Part shown: piece by piece, positions 27,004-35,238 of the stretch | Layout of the letters: each line of letters starts with the position of its first letter | Position numbering within the stretch: the first letter of the stretch is position 1 | DNA from: Kitasatospora sp. SolWspMP-SS2h | Lineage (GTDB): Bacteria; Actinomycetota; Actinomycetes; Streptomycetales; Streptomycetaceae | DNA length: 64,000 nucleotides | Assembly (NCBI RefSeq): GCF_003259315.1 | Contig: NZ_QLLT01000018.1 | Location: 62,001 to 126,000 of the forward strand | Reading direction: 5' to 3' | Made by a program: the position numbers and the translations under genes | Notes under the pieces: model-generated | What the model saw: only the letters and a program-made list of their open reading frames with translations | The model's database searches: none | What the model was told of the DNA's origin: nothing

Positions 27004-28457
27004 ACAAGCCGATCCGCCGGGTGTCGATCTTCTGCCTGGTCCTGGTGCTGGCGCTGATGGTCCGGGTCAACTGGGTGCAGGGCGTGCAGGCCTCGGCCTG
27101 GGCGGGCAACTCGCACAACGACCGGGTGAAGTACGACCGGTACGCCTACCCGCGCGGCAACATCATCGTCGCCGGCCAGCCCGTCACCAAGTCCGACTTC
27201 GTCAACGGCCTGCGCTACAAGTACAAGCGCTCCTGGGTGGACGGGCCGATGTACGCGCCGGTCACCGGCTACTCCTCGCAGATCTTCGACGCCAGCCAGC
27301 TGGAGAAGCTGGAGGACCCGGTGCTCTCCGGCACCGACTCCCGGCTGTTCTTCCGCAACACCCTGGACATGCTGACCGGCAAGACCAAGCAGGGCGGCGA
27401 CGTGGTCACCACCATCGACCCGAAGGTGCAGAAGGCCGGCTTCGAGGGCCTGGGCAACCGCAAGGGCGCCGCGGTGGCGATCGACCCGCGCACCGGGGCG
27501 ATCCTGGCGCTGGTCTCCACCCCGTCCTACGACCCGGGCACCTTCGCCGGCGGCGGCGAGGCCGACTCGGCGGCCTGGACGGCGCTGCAGAACGACCCGA
27601 ACCAGCCGATGCTGAACCGGGCGCTGCGCCAGACCTACCCGCCCGGCTCGACGTTCAAGCTGGTCACCGCGGCGACCGCGTTCGAGACCGGCAAGTTCAA
27701 GAACCCGACGGACACCACCGACACCCCGGAGACGTACATCCTGCCGGGCACCAGCACCCCGCTGGTCAACGACAGCCCCGACGAGCCCTGCACGAACGCC
27801 ACCCTCGCCTCGGCGATGGCCATCTCGTGCAACACGGTGTTCGGCAAGATCGGCGCCGAGCTCGGCAAGGACGCGCTGCGCGCGCAGGCCGAGAAGTTCG
27901 GCTTCAACAACGACAAGCTGGACGTCCCGGTCCGGGCCGCCGCCAGCTACTACCCCAGCGGCTCCTCCCCCGACGGCACCGCGATGGACGCCATCGGCCA
28001 GCACGACACCCGGGCCACCCCGCTGCAGATGGCCATGGTGGCCGCGGCGGTCGCCAACAACGGCTCGCTGATGCAGCCCTACCTGGTCGCCCAGGAGGGC
28101 TCGGCGGGCCACGCCATCTCCACCCACTCCGAGCACCAGCTGAGCCAGGCCGTCTCGCCGGACACCGCGCAGAAGCTCCAGCAGCTGATGGAGGGCGTGG
28201 TGAAGGAGGGCACCGGCAGGAAGGCGGCCATCCCGGGCGTGACGGTCGGCGGCAAGACCGGCACCGCGCAGCACGGCCAGGACAACGCGGGCAAGCCGTT
28301 CGCCTGGTTCGTCTCCTACGCGAAGGACTCCGCAGGCAAGCAGGTCGCGGTCGCGGTGGTGGTCGAGGACGGCGCGGCGCAGAGCTCGGAGATCTCCGGC
28401 GGCTCGCTGGCCGCGCCGATCGCCAAGTCGATGATGCAGGCGGCCCTCGGCAAGTAG
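27000..28457 (+). CDS. pbpA: class B penicillin-binding protein PbpA
   Basis: 485 aa transpeptidase. A signal anchor lies at ~8-25 (IFCLVLVLALMVRVNWV), followed by a PBP dimerisation region. The transpeptidase domain has S217-T-F-K220 (nucleophile), S276-C-N278 and K419-T-G421. It cross-links peptidoglycan with RodA; in mycobacteria PbpA is a PknB substrate needed for septation. GTG start overlaps the rodA stop (GTGA). Confidence 0.95.
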   Translation: MNKPIRRVSIFCLVLVLALMVRVNWVQGVQASAWAGNSHNDRVKYDRYAYPRGNIIVAGQPVTKSDFVNGLRYKYKRSWVDGPMYAPVTGYSSQIFDASQLEKLEDPVLSGTDSRLFFRNTLDMLTGKTKQGGDVVTTIDPKVQKAGFEGLGNRKGAAVAIDPRTGAILALVSTPSYDPGTFAGGGEADSAAWTALQNDPNQPMLNRALRQTYPPGSTFKLVTAATAFETGKFKNPTDTTDTPETYILPGTSTPLVNDSPDEPCTNATLASAMAISCNTVFGKIGAELGKDALRAQAEKFGFNNDKLDVPVRAAASYYPSGSSPDGTAMDAIGQHDTRATPLQMAMVAAAVANNGSLMQPYLVAQEGSAGHAISTHSEHQLSQAVSPDTAQKLQQLMEGVVKEGTGRKAAIPGVTVGGKTGTAQHGQDNAGKPFAWFVSYAKDSAGKQVAVAVVVEDGAAQSSEISGGSLAAPIAKSMMQAALGK

Positions 28458-28513
28458 GCCCGGTGACCGGGCCCGGGAGGCGGGCCGCGGAGCGGCCCGG
28501 TCGCATGCGTCAC

Positions 28514-28548
28514 ATTCCGGCCGCCGGTCCTCGATCGGCGGCCGGAAT
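28514..28548 (+). terminator. hairpin after pbpA, then pknB leader
   Basis: A perfect 13-bp stem (ATTCCGGCCGCCG / CGGCGGCCGGAAT) with a 9-nt loop, 57 bp past the pbpA stop. The remaining ~230 bp to pknB hold no gene and probably its promoter; no clear hexamers were found. Confidence 0.75.
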
Positions 28549-28775
28549 TGTCACAATGGGACGGTCCTGGTCGATATCGGTCCGGTCTCAGCTGACGGTC
28601 CGCTCGGGCCCGCCCAGGTCGGCCCGGTAGCGTATCCGCCAGCAGCGGGTGTACCCGCGGCCGGAGACCGTGGCCGGAGCCGTGCAACCGCGGCGGCGGC
28701 CGCCGCGTCCGAAGAGGGCGTGCGGGGACACCTACGTCACATCCTCACCTGCCGGTGGGGGAGAGGGTCGGAGAT

Positions 28776-30812
28776 ATGGAAGAGCCTCGTCGCCTAGGCG
28801 GCAGGTACGAACTCGGCGGCGTCCTCGGGCGCGGTGGCATGGCCGAGGTGTACCTCGGGCACGACACCCGGCTCGGCCGCACCGTGGCCGTGAAGACCCT
28901 CCGCACCGACATGGCCCGCGACCCCTCCTTCCAGGCCAGGTTCCGCCGCGAGGCGCAGTCCGCGGCCTCGCTCAACCACCCGGCCATCGTCGCGGTCTAC
29001 GACACCGGCGAGGACTACATCGACGGGATCTCCATCCCGTACATCGTGATGGAGTACGTCGAGGGCTCCACCCTGCGCGAACTGCTGCACACCGGGCGGC
29101 GGCTGCTGCCCGAGCGGGCGCTGGAGATGACCATCGGCATCCTGCAGGCCCTGGAGTACTCGCACCGGGCCGGCATCGTGCACCGCGACATCAAGCCCGC
29201 CAACGTGATGCTGACCCGGCAGGGCAACGTCAAGGTGATGGACTTCGGCATCGCCCGCGCGATGGGTGACGCCGGCATGACGATGACCCAGACCTCCGCG
29301 GTCATCGGCACCGCCCAGTACCTCTCCCCCGAGCAGGCCAAGGGCGAGACCGTCGACGCCCGCTCCGACCTGTACTCCACCGGCTGCCTGCTGTACGAGC
29401 TGCTCACCGTCCGGCCGCCGTTCGTCGGCGACTCGCCGGTCGCGGTGGCCTACCAGCACGTCCGCGAGGAGCCCGCCCCGCCGTCCTCGTACGACCCCGA
29501 GGTCCGCCCCGAGATCGACGCGATCGTGCTCAAGGCGCTGGCCAAGGAGCGCGACTACCGCTACCAGTCCGCCGACGAGATGCGCGACGACATCGAGCGC
29601 TTCCTCGACGGCCTGCCGGTGAACGCCGCCCAGCAGGCGGCCTACGGCATGGGCGCGGCCGGCTACGGCTACGGCTACGACCAGGGCGGCCACCAGCACG
29701 ACCCGTACGGCCAGACCAACGTGCTGCCCCAGCAGGGCGGCCCGACCACCGTGCTGCCGCCGGTCGGCAACCAGCAGCCCGCCCCGTACGGCGGCTACCA
29801 GGACGGCGGCTACGGCGGCGGGGACGAGGGCGGCTACGAGGGCCGCGGCAGCCGGCGGCGCGAGGAGCAGCCGAAGAAGAGCAACACCTCCTGGATCGTG
29901 CTGGCCGTCGCGGCGGTGCTGGTCCTGGTCGGCGCGTTCTTCGTGGTGCAGTCCATGGTGAAGACCGGCGACAAGGCCGCCGGGAAGACCACCGTCCCGA
30001 ACCTGGCCGGGCTGAGCCTGGCCGACGCGGAGAACGCGGCGAAGGCGCAGAACGCCACCCTCAAGGTGGTCACCGGCGACCCGGCCGCCACCTGCGCCGA
30101 CACCAAGGTCCAGAAGGACCAGGTCTGCACCCAGGAGCCCGCCGCGGCCGGCCAGATGTCCGCCTCCGGCACGATCACCGTGCACCTGGCCGCCGCCGCG
30201 GCCCAGGTCGACGTGCCGGACGTCACCGGCCAGGCCAAGGACGCCGCGACCAAGGCGCTCAAGGACAAGGGCTTCGACGTCAAGACCACCTACGCCAACG
30301 ACGACAAGATCGACCAGGACAAGGTCGTCTCGCAGGACGTCACCGGCAAGGCCGCCCCGGGCGCCACGGTCACCCTGACGGTCTCCTCCGGCCAGCAGAA
30401 GGTCACCGTGCCGAACGTGGTCGGCAAGGCCCAGGACGAGGCCACCCAGACCCTCACCGAGGCCAAGCTCAACTTCACGATCACCACCAAGCCCGTCACC
30501 GACAGCACCCAGGTGGGCCAGGTCCTCGACCAGAACCCGAAGAACGGCCAGCTCAAGCAGGGCGGCCAGGTGGCCCTGGTGGTGGGCAAGCAGGCCGACA
30601 AGGTGACGATGCCGCCGCTGCAGAACGTCAAGGTCAGCGACGCCATCAACCAGCTCACCAAGCTCGGCCTGAGCTACGCCCTGGTCGGCTCGCAGGACCC
30701 CAACGGCACCGTGGTCAACACCAACGTCACGGCGGGCACCCCGCTCAACCCCGGCGACAAGGTCACCCTGTTCGCGCAGGCGCCGGACAAGTCCAACGAC
30801 CCGAAGCCGTAG
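28776..30812 (+). CDS. pknB: PASTA-domain Ser/Thr protein kinase PknB
   Basis: 678 aa. The kinase domain (~10-275) has the glycine loop GRGGMAEVY, ATP Lys K40, catalytic HRD at 136-138 and DFG starting at D156, with the activation loop TMTQTSAVIGTAQYLSPE carrying Thr autophosphorylation candidates. A Gly/Tyr/Gln-rich juxtamembrane linker precedes one transmembrane helix at ~370-390. Four PASTA repeats follow (~405-670), each opening with a VPN-, VPD- or MPP-like motif, which bind muropeptides or lipid II. Controls wall growth with PstP and FHA proteins. Start ATG has GGAG close by. Confidence 0.96.
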   Translation: MEEPRRLGGRYELGGVLGRGGMAEVYLGHDTRLGRTVAVKTLRTDMARDPSFQARFRREAQSAASLNHPAIVAVYDTGEDYIDGISIPYIVMEYVEGSTLRELLHTGRRLLPERALEMTIGILQALEYSHRAGIVHRDIKPANVMLTRQGNVKVMDFGIARAMGDAGMTMTQTSAVIGTAQYLSPEQAKGETVDARSDLYSTGCLLYELLTVRPPFVGDSPVAVAYQHVREEPAPPSSYDPEVRPEIDAIVLKALAKERDYRYQSADEMRDDIERFLDGLPVNAAQQAAYGMGAAGYGYGYDQGGHQHDPYGQTNVLPQQGGPTTVLPPVGNQQPAPYGGYQDGGYGGGDEGGYEGRGSRRREEQPKKSNTSWIVLAVAAVLVLVGAFFVVQSMVKTGDKAAGKTTVPNLAGLSLADAENAAKAQNATLKVVTGDPAATCADTKVQKDQVCTQEPAAAGQMSASGTITVHLAAAAAQVDVPDVTGQAKDAATKALKDKGFDVKTTYANDDKIDQDKVVSQDVTGKAAPGATVTLTVSSGQQKVTVPNVVGKAQDEATQTLTEAKLNFTITTKPVTDSTQVGQVLDQNPKNGQLKQGGQVALVVGKQADKVTMPPLQNVKVSDAINQLTKLGLSYALVGSQDPNGTVVNTNVTAGTPLNPGDKVTLFAQAPDKSNDPKP

Positions 30813-30831
30813 CACCGGCGCCCGGGACCAC

Positions 30832-30876
30832 GCCGAGGGGCCGCACCGTTCGCGCTGAACGGTGCGGCCCCTCGGC
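30832..30876. terminator. 20-bp-stem bidirectional terminator between pknB and sortase
   Basis: A perfect 20-bp stem with loop GCGCT, 19 bp after pknB and 21 bp after the opposing sortase stop. It would insulate the two converging units. Confidence 0.9.
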
Positions 30877-30897
30877 CGTTCCGGCACCCGGTGGCGG

Positions 30898-31632
30898 TCA
30901 GCGCAGCTCGGGCGGCGGGGTGCGCCGCGCGTCCACCGGGTCGACCCGGACCAGCTGGGCCCAGACCGCCATCCGGTAGCGGGAGGTGTACACCGGCGTG
31001 CAGGTGGTCAGCGTCAGGTAGCGGCCCGGGCCGGTGAACGGCGAGCCCTCGGGGACGGGCGCCACCACGCCCACGTCGTACTTGGAGGTCTGCGGCAGCG
31101 CCCCGGCGACCCGGTAGACGTACCAGGCGTCCCTGGTCTCCACCACCACCGGGTCGCCGACCGCGACCTTGTCCAGGTCGTGGAACCTGGCGCCGTGCCC
31201 GTCCCGGTGCGCCGCCAGCGCGAAGTTGCCCTCGGCGTCCCACGGCATCGCCGAGCGGTACGGCTCCTCGTACACCCCGGCCACGCCCTCGTCGAGCACC
31301 TGCGCGGTGGTGCCCATCCGGATCAGCGTCTGGTCGCCCCGGCCGAAGGCCGGCACGTGCAGGAAGCCCACCCCGTCCCCCGCCGCGTACTGCGGCGCCG
31401 GCCCGGCGGCCGCGCCGTCCGCCGGGGGCGCGGCCGGGATGCCCCAGGTCTGCCGCAGCCGGTCCCCCGCGTGCCCGGCGGTCCGGTCGGCCAGCACGTC
31501 GGTCCACCACAGCGAGTACCCGACGAACAGCGCCAGCACCAGCCCCAGGGTGATCAGCAGCTCCCCCAGCAGCCCCAGGGCCACCGCCGTCCGTCCGCGC
31601 CGCCTACGACCGCCCCGCATGGCTGTGCCCAT
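30898..31632 (-). CDS. class E sortase (second gene of pair)
   Basis: 244 aa. An Arg-rich N-terminus, one transmembrane helix (~17-40, LLGELLITLGLVLALFVGYSLWW) and a sortase beta-barrel. Catalytic triad: His in LAAHRDGHG, Cys in LTLTTCTP, Arg in TSRYRM. Streptomyces class E sortases anchor LAXTG proteins such as long chaplins. It lies 18 bp after a second sortase gene. ATG at 31632 or 31620; neither has a strong ribosome site. Confidence 0.92.
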   Translation of the reverse strand: MGTAMRGGRRRRGRTAVALGLLGELLITLGLVLALFVGYSLWWTDVLADRTAGHAGDRLRQTWGIPAAPPADGAAAGPAPQYAAGDGVGFLHVPAFGRGDQTLIRMGTTAQVLDEGVAGVYEEPYRSAMPWDAEGNFALAAHRDGHGARFHDLDKVAVGDPVVVETRDAWYVYRVAGALPQTSKYDVGVVAPVPEGSPFTGPGRYLTLTTCTPVYTSRYRMAVWAQLVRVDPVDARRTPPPELR

Positions 31633-31650
31633 GGTGCCGCGCCTCGCTGC

Positions 31651-32625
31651 TCAGTGTCGCCCGGTCAGCGCCTCCGGCTGGCCCTGGCTCCTCGGCCGTT
31701 CCTCGACCATCTTGCCAAAGACGATCAGCCTTCCCCGGGCACTGAACTCCGGCGTGCATGTCGTCATGGTCAGGTAGCGGCCCGGCCCGGTGAACGGCGA
31801 GCCCTTCGGGACCGCCTGGAGCACCGTCACGTTGGTCGGCGGGGTCTCCGGGATGCCGCCGGCCACCTCGTACGTGTAGTAGGCGGTCGCGGTCTCCACC
31901 ACGATCTTGTCGCCCGGCACGAGTTGGCCGATCTTCCGGAACGGCTGGCCGTGCGTGGTGCGGTGCGCGGCGACCGCGAAGTTGCCCTGCCGGTCGGACG
32001 GCATCGCGGTGCCCGCGTAGTGGCCCACCAGGCCGTGGTCGAGCACCTTCTGCTTGTCGGTGCCCTCGGCGATCGGGTAGTCCAGGCCCAGCTTCGGCAC
32101 GTGGATGATGGCGAAGCCCTGCCCGGGCTGGAAGGCGGTGGGCTGCGGGGCGGGGGCGGCGCCCCCGCCGGTCGGGGCGGCCGGCTGCTGGGCCCACTGC
32201 TGCTCCAGCTTGCTGCTGGCGGCCCCGGCGTCCCGATCGGCCAGCACGTTGGTCCACCACAGCTGGTACGAGACGAACAGCAGCATCACCGCGCCGAGGG
32301 TGATGAACAGCTCCCCCACCAGCCGGGCCAGTACCACCCGCTTGCGCTCCTTCGGGCGCGGCGGCCGCGGCCCGGCGGGCCGCCCGGTGGCCCGGCGGCG
32401 CCCGGTGCCCGGCGCGCGCAGGCCGGACGGGCCGGCCGCGGCCCGGCGGCGGGCCGCCCGGTCGCCGGGCTGCGGGGGCACCGGCCCGGCCGTCGGGGCG
32501 GTCGGCAGCCGCAGTTTCAGGGTCTGCTCGGCCGGGCTCTCGTCGGCCGCGGCCTCGTAGACGCTCCAGTCCCCCGGCTCCCCCAGCTCGTCGGGGACGC
32601 CCCCCTCCGGGCGCACGGCGGTCAC
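31651..32625 (-). CDS. class E sortase with long N-terminal cytoplasmic extension
   Basis: 324 aa. Residues 1-~95 are an Arg/Pro/Ala-rich cytoplasmic tail; a helix at ~100-120 (LVGELFITLGAVMLLFVSYQLWW) anchors the enzyme. Triad: His in VAAHRTTHG, Cys in YLTMTTCTP, Arg in FSARGRL. The GTG is 5 bp after the amidotransferase stop with GGAG 9 bases upstream, indicating one operon: pabA-like, sortase, sortase. The two paralogues share the WWTDVLADR/WWTNVLADR segment after the membrane helix. No LPXTG/LAXTG substrate is encoded in the window. Confidence 0.92.
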   Translation of the reverse strand: MTAVRPEGGVPDELGEPGDWSVYEAAADESPAEQTLKLRLPTAPTAGPVPPQPGDRAARRRAAAGPSGLRAPGTGRRRATGRPAGPRPPRPKERKRVVLARLVGELFITLGAVMLLFVSYQLWWTNVLADRDAGAASSKLEQQWAQQPAAPTGGGAAPAPQPTAFQPGQGFAIIHVPKLGLDYPIAEGTDKQKVLDHGLVGHYAGTAMPSDRQGNFAVAAHRTTHGQPFRKIGQLVPGDKIVVETATAYYTYEVAGGIPETPPTNVTVLQAVPKGSPFTGPGRYLTMTTCTPEFSARGRLIVFGKMVEERPRSQGQPEALTGRH

Positions 32626-32630
32626 CGGCG

Positions 32631-33293
32631 TCAGCTCCGGCCGATGACCGGGGCGAGCCCGGCCGAGCGGCCCACCGCCTCCGGGAAGCCGCACGCGGCG
32701 AGCCAGTTGGCGAGCATCCGGTGGCCGCCCTCGGTGAGCACCGACTCCGGGTGGAACTGGACGCCCTCGATCGGGAGTTCGCGGTGCCGCAGGCCCATGA
32801 TCACGCCGCTGTCGGTGCGCGAGGTCACCACCAGCTCGGCGGGCACGGTGTCCGGGTCGACCGCCAGCGAGTGGTAGCGGGTGGCGGTCAGCGGCGAGGG
32901 CAGGCCCGCGAACACGCCGCCGTCCTCGTGCAGCACCGGCGAGGTCTTGCCGTGCAGCAGCTCGGGCGCCCGCCCGACCACCGCGCCGTGCGCCACCGCG
33001 ATCGACTGCAGGCCCAGGCAGACCCCGAACAGCGGCAGCCCGACCCGGGCGCAGTGGTGCACCATCTCCACGCACACCCCGGCCTCCTCGGGCGTGCCGG
33101 GCCCGGGGGAGAGCAGCACCCCGTCGTAGCCCTCCTCGCCCGCCCGCGGCCGGGCGTCGGCCACGGTCAGCCCGTCGTTGCGGACCACCTCGCAGACCGC
33201 GCCCAGCTGGTACAGGTACTGGACGATGTTGAACACGAAGCTGTCGTAGTTGTCGACCACGAGGATCCGGGGCGCTCGGCCGGCGGGGGTCAT
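32631..33293 (-). CDS. PabA/TrpG-type glutamine amidotransferase
   Basis: 220 aa class I glutamine amidotransferase. Nucleophile C92 in GVCLGLQ, with H181 and E183 in FHPES; DNYDSFVFNIVQYL at the start and SPGPGTPEEAGV are typical of the PabA/TrpG group. It supplies ammonia to a chorismate-utilising partner for p-aminobenzoate or anthranilate. The partner (pabB or trpE) is not adjacent, so the pathway is undecided. Followed at once by the two sortase genes. Confidence 0.9.
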   Translation of the reverse strand: MTPAGRAPRILVVDNYDSFVFNIVQYLYQLGAVCEVVRNDGLTVADARPRAGEEGYDGVLLSPGPGTPEEAGVCVEMVHHCARVGLPLFGVCLGLQSIAVAHGAVVGRAPELLHGKTSPVLHEDGGVFAGLPSPLTATRYHSLAVDPDTVPAELVVTSRTDSGVIMGLRHRELPIEGVQFHPESVLTEGGHRMLANWLAACGFPEAVGRSAGLAPVIGRS

Positions 33294-33351
33294 CGCTACT
33301 CCTGGGGTACGGGTGCGTCGGGGGACGGACGGAGTCGGAACGGTGCCGGTC

Positions 33352-33522
33352 TCAGCCGCCGGCGCCCTGGTCCACCGTCACGTTCCCGAAGGGGAGCAGC
33401 GGCTCGGCCCACGGGAAGACGTACTGGAACAGGACGTAGACCACCCCGAGGACGAGCAGCAGGGAGATCAGCGCACGGACCGGCGCGGGGCCCGGAAGAT
33501 GCCGCCAGATCCAGCCGTACAT
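33352..33522 (-). CDS. small single-helix membrane protein, 56 aa
   Basis: Starts MYGWIWRHLPG, with one hydrophobic helix (VRALISLLLVLGVVYVLFQYVFPW) and a short outer tail ending VDQGAGG. GAGGAG sits 6 bases before the ATG. I recall similar small proteins in this position in streptomycetes; the function is unknown. Placed 58 bp upstream of the amidotransferase gene, perhaps in the same transcript. Confidence 0.75.
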   Translation of the reverse strand: MYGWIWRHLPGPAPVRALISLLLVLGVVYVLFQYVFPWAEPLLPFGNVTVDQGAGG

Positions 33523-33730
33523 GGTGCTCCTCGGTGTTTCGGGTCGGCACAAGCGTAGACGCCCCTCCGCCCGGCCCAGGAGGGTATCCGCGCAACGGGC
33601 CGGCCGCGGCGGGTCGGGGGCGGATTCCGGACGCATCCTGAACGGGTTCCGGTCAGGTCCTGGCCGGATCCGCACCGGTCCCGGCGGGTCCTGTCCGGTT
33701 CCTGGCCGGGTCCGGACGCACGGGCGATCG

Positions 33731-33783
33731 GGCGGGCAGGCGGGCAGGCGGGCAGGCGGGCAGGCGGGCAGGCGGGCAGGCGG
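33731..33783. repeat. 8-bp tandem repeat, 6.6 copies of GGCGGGCA
   Basis: Six exact copies plus five bases of a seventh, ending 3 bp before the DUF881 stop codon. The preceding ~100 bp (33600-33730) is also quasi-repetitive, with many CCGG(A/T)CC-like words. An unstable minisatellite in a non-coding 3' region; no CRISPR-like spacing. Confidence 0.95.
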
Positions 33784-33786
33784 ACG

Positions 33787-34557
33787 CTAGGGGGCCTCCG
33801 CGGAGCGCAGGTCGGCGGAGCCGGTGTACCCGGGCAGGGTCAGCTCGCCGCTCTCCTGGACCTTCCAGCCCAGCCCGTAGGCGGTCACGTAGCCCAGGTA
33901 GTTGCGGATGGTCGGGTCGGCGTCCACCGCGGCGCGCAGCGCCTCCGTCCGGCCCACCGCCCGGATCACGTACGGCGGCGAGTAGACCCGGCCCTGGAGC
34001 AGCAGGGTGTTGCCGACGCAGCGCACCGCGCTGGTGGAGATCAGCCGCTGGTCCATCACCTGGATGCCCTCCGCGCCGCCCCGCCAGAGGGCGTTCACCA
34101 CGGCCTGGATGTCCTGCTGGTGGATCACCAGGTCGTTGACGCCGGGCTCGGGGACGCCCGGGATGCGGGCGGTGGCGTTCGGCGGGGCGTCGTCCAGGGT
34201 GACGGTCAGCCCGGGCCCGCGCAGCGGGTCCAGCCCGGCGGCCCGCTGCAGCTCGGCCAGCCGGGCCGCGTCGTCCGGGCTCTGCCCCTGCTCCCGGGCC
34301 AGCCGGTCGGCCCGGTCCCGGTCGGCGGAGACCTGCTCCGACAGCTGCTGGTTCTGGGTGGAGCGCTGCTGTATGACGTCGCTGAGCTTCAGCAGCGAGT
34401 TGTCAGTGCGCAGGTCGGTGCCGTGCGCGGTCCGCGCGCTGACGTAGAAGAGCAGTCCGGCGAGCGCGAAGACGGTGCAGGTCAGGGCACGTCCGACAAT
34501 TCGCCCACGCCGGGGGCCCGAAGCCGGGGAGGGCGAAGAAATCGTGGAATCAGGCAC
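33787..34557 (-). CDS. DUF881 family membrane-anchored protein
   Basis: 256 aa. One transmembrane helix at ~24-42, a coiled-coil stalk (~50-100: SDVIQQRSTQNQQLSEQVSADRDRADRL) and a DUF881 extracytoplasmic domain with GPGLTVTLDD, NDLVIHQQDIQAVVNALW and GAEGIQVMDQRL. DUF881 proteins sit near crgA and division genes in many actinobacteria and are thought to act in division or wall assembly; no activity is established. Divergent from crgA. Confidence 0.88.
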   Translation of the reverse strand: MPDSTISSPSPASGPRRGRIVGRALTCTVFALAGLLFYVSARTAHGTDLRTDNSLLKLSDVIQQRSTQNQQLSEQVSADRDRADRLAREQGQSPDDAARLAELQRAAGLDPLRGPGLTVTLDDAPPNATARIPGVPEPGVNDLVIHQQDIQAVVNALWRGGAEGIQVMDQRLISTSAVRCVGNTLLLQGRVYSPPYVIRAVGRTEALRAAVDADPTIRNYLGYVTAYGLGWKVQESGELTLPGYTGSADLRSAEAP

Positions 34558-34711
34558 CGTACCCTTATCTCCTTACGACCCGGCGAGCCACTACGCTAAC
34601 GGACGCCGGTGGCATGTGCGGAGGATCAACCGTACGGACCGGCCCGCCATTTGCCGCCCGCCCACGCTGACCCACCCGCGCGGTCACAGCGCATCGACAG
34701 GAGAGCCCCTC

Positions 34712-34966
34712 GTGCCGAAGTCTCGACTCCGCAAGAAGGCCGACTACACGCCGCCTCCGAGCACCGCGACGGCCGTGAAGATCAGTTCCGGCCGGAGCTG
34801 GGTGGCACCACTGATGCTGGTGTTCTTCCTGGTCGGCCTGGTCTGGATCGTCACGTACTACGTGACCAGCGGCAACTGGCCGATCAGCAGCTGGGGCAAC
34901 TGGAACATCCTGGCCGGCTTCGGCTTCATCGCGGCGGGCTTCGGCGTCTCCACCCAGTGGAAGTGA
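34712..34966 (+). CDS. crgA: cell division protein CrgA
   Basis: 84 aa, two transmembrane helices (APLMLVFFLVGLVWIVTYYV and ILAGFGFIAAGFGVSTQW) joined by the short loop TSGNWPISSWGNWN, preceded by a basic N-terminus MPKSRLRKKADYTPP. This is the CrgA family, which coordinates FtsZ-ring formation and sporulation septation in Streptomyces. GTG start with ACAGGAGAG upstream. Confidence 0.96.
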   Translation: MPKSRLRKKADYTPPPSTATAVKISSGRSWVAPLMLVFFLVGLVWIVTYYVTSGNWPISSWGNWNILAGFGFIAAGFGVSTQWK

Positions 34967-35093
34967 CGCCGGCTCCGCCCGCCCGGCGGACCCCGGCCTG
35001 ATCCACCCGCACCGCCCCGGACAGCGCGCCGGGGCGGTGTCCGGGCTGTCCGCGACCGGGGCCGACCGGACCCCGCCGGGAGCGTCCGAACGT

Positions 35094-35227
35094 TTATCCA
35101 CAGGGTTGTCCACACTGGGGAAAACTCCGCCCAGCCTGTGGATAACTCGCAACGCAGCAGCATAACGCGCGTAGAGCCGGGAAATCCAATCGGTGGGCAC
35201 GCCCCGGCGACCACCGGCTGTGCACAA
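35094..35227. promoter_or_regulatory. cluster of four DnaA-box-like sites outside oriC
   Basis: TTATCCACA (35094-35102), TTGTCCACA (35106-35114), TGTGGATAA (35137-35145, minus-strand box) and TGTGCACAA (35219-35227, one mismatch) lie in the crgA-rhomboid intergenic region, ~16 kb from oriC. The consensus for high-GC actinobacteria is TT(G/A)TCCACA. Possible DnaA reservoir, or DnaA-dependent control of crgA or the rhomboid gene. Confidence 0.75.
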
Positions 35228-35238
35228 CCCCGCCCCCG

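Noticed and set aside
33731..33783. CRISPR array
   Set aside because: Units are 8 bp and contiguous, without spacers or cas genes.
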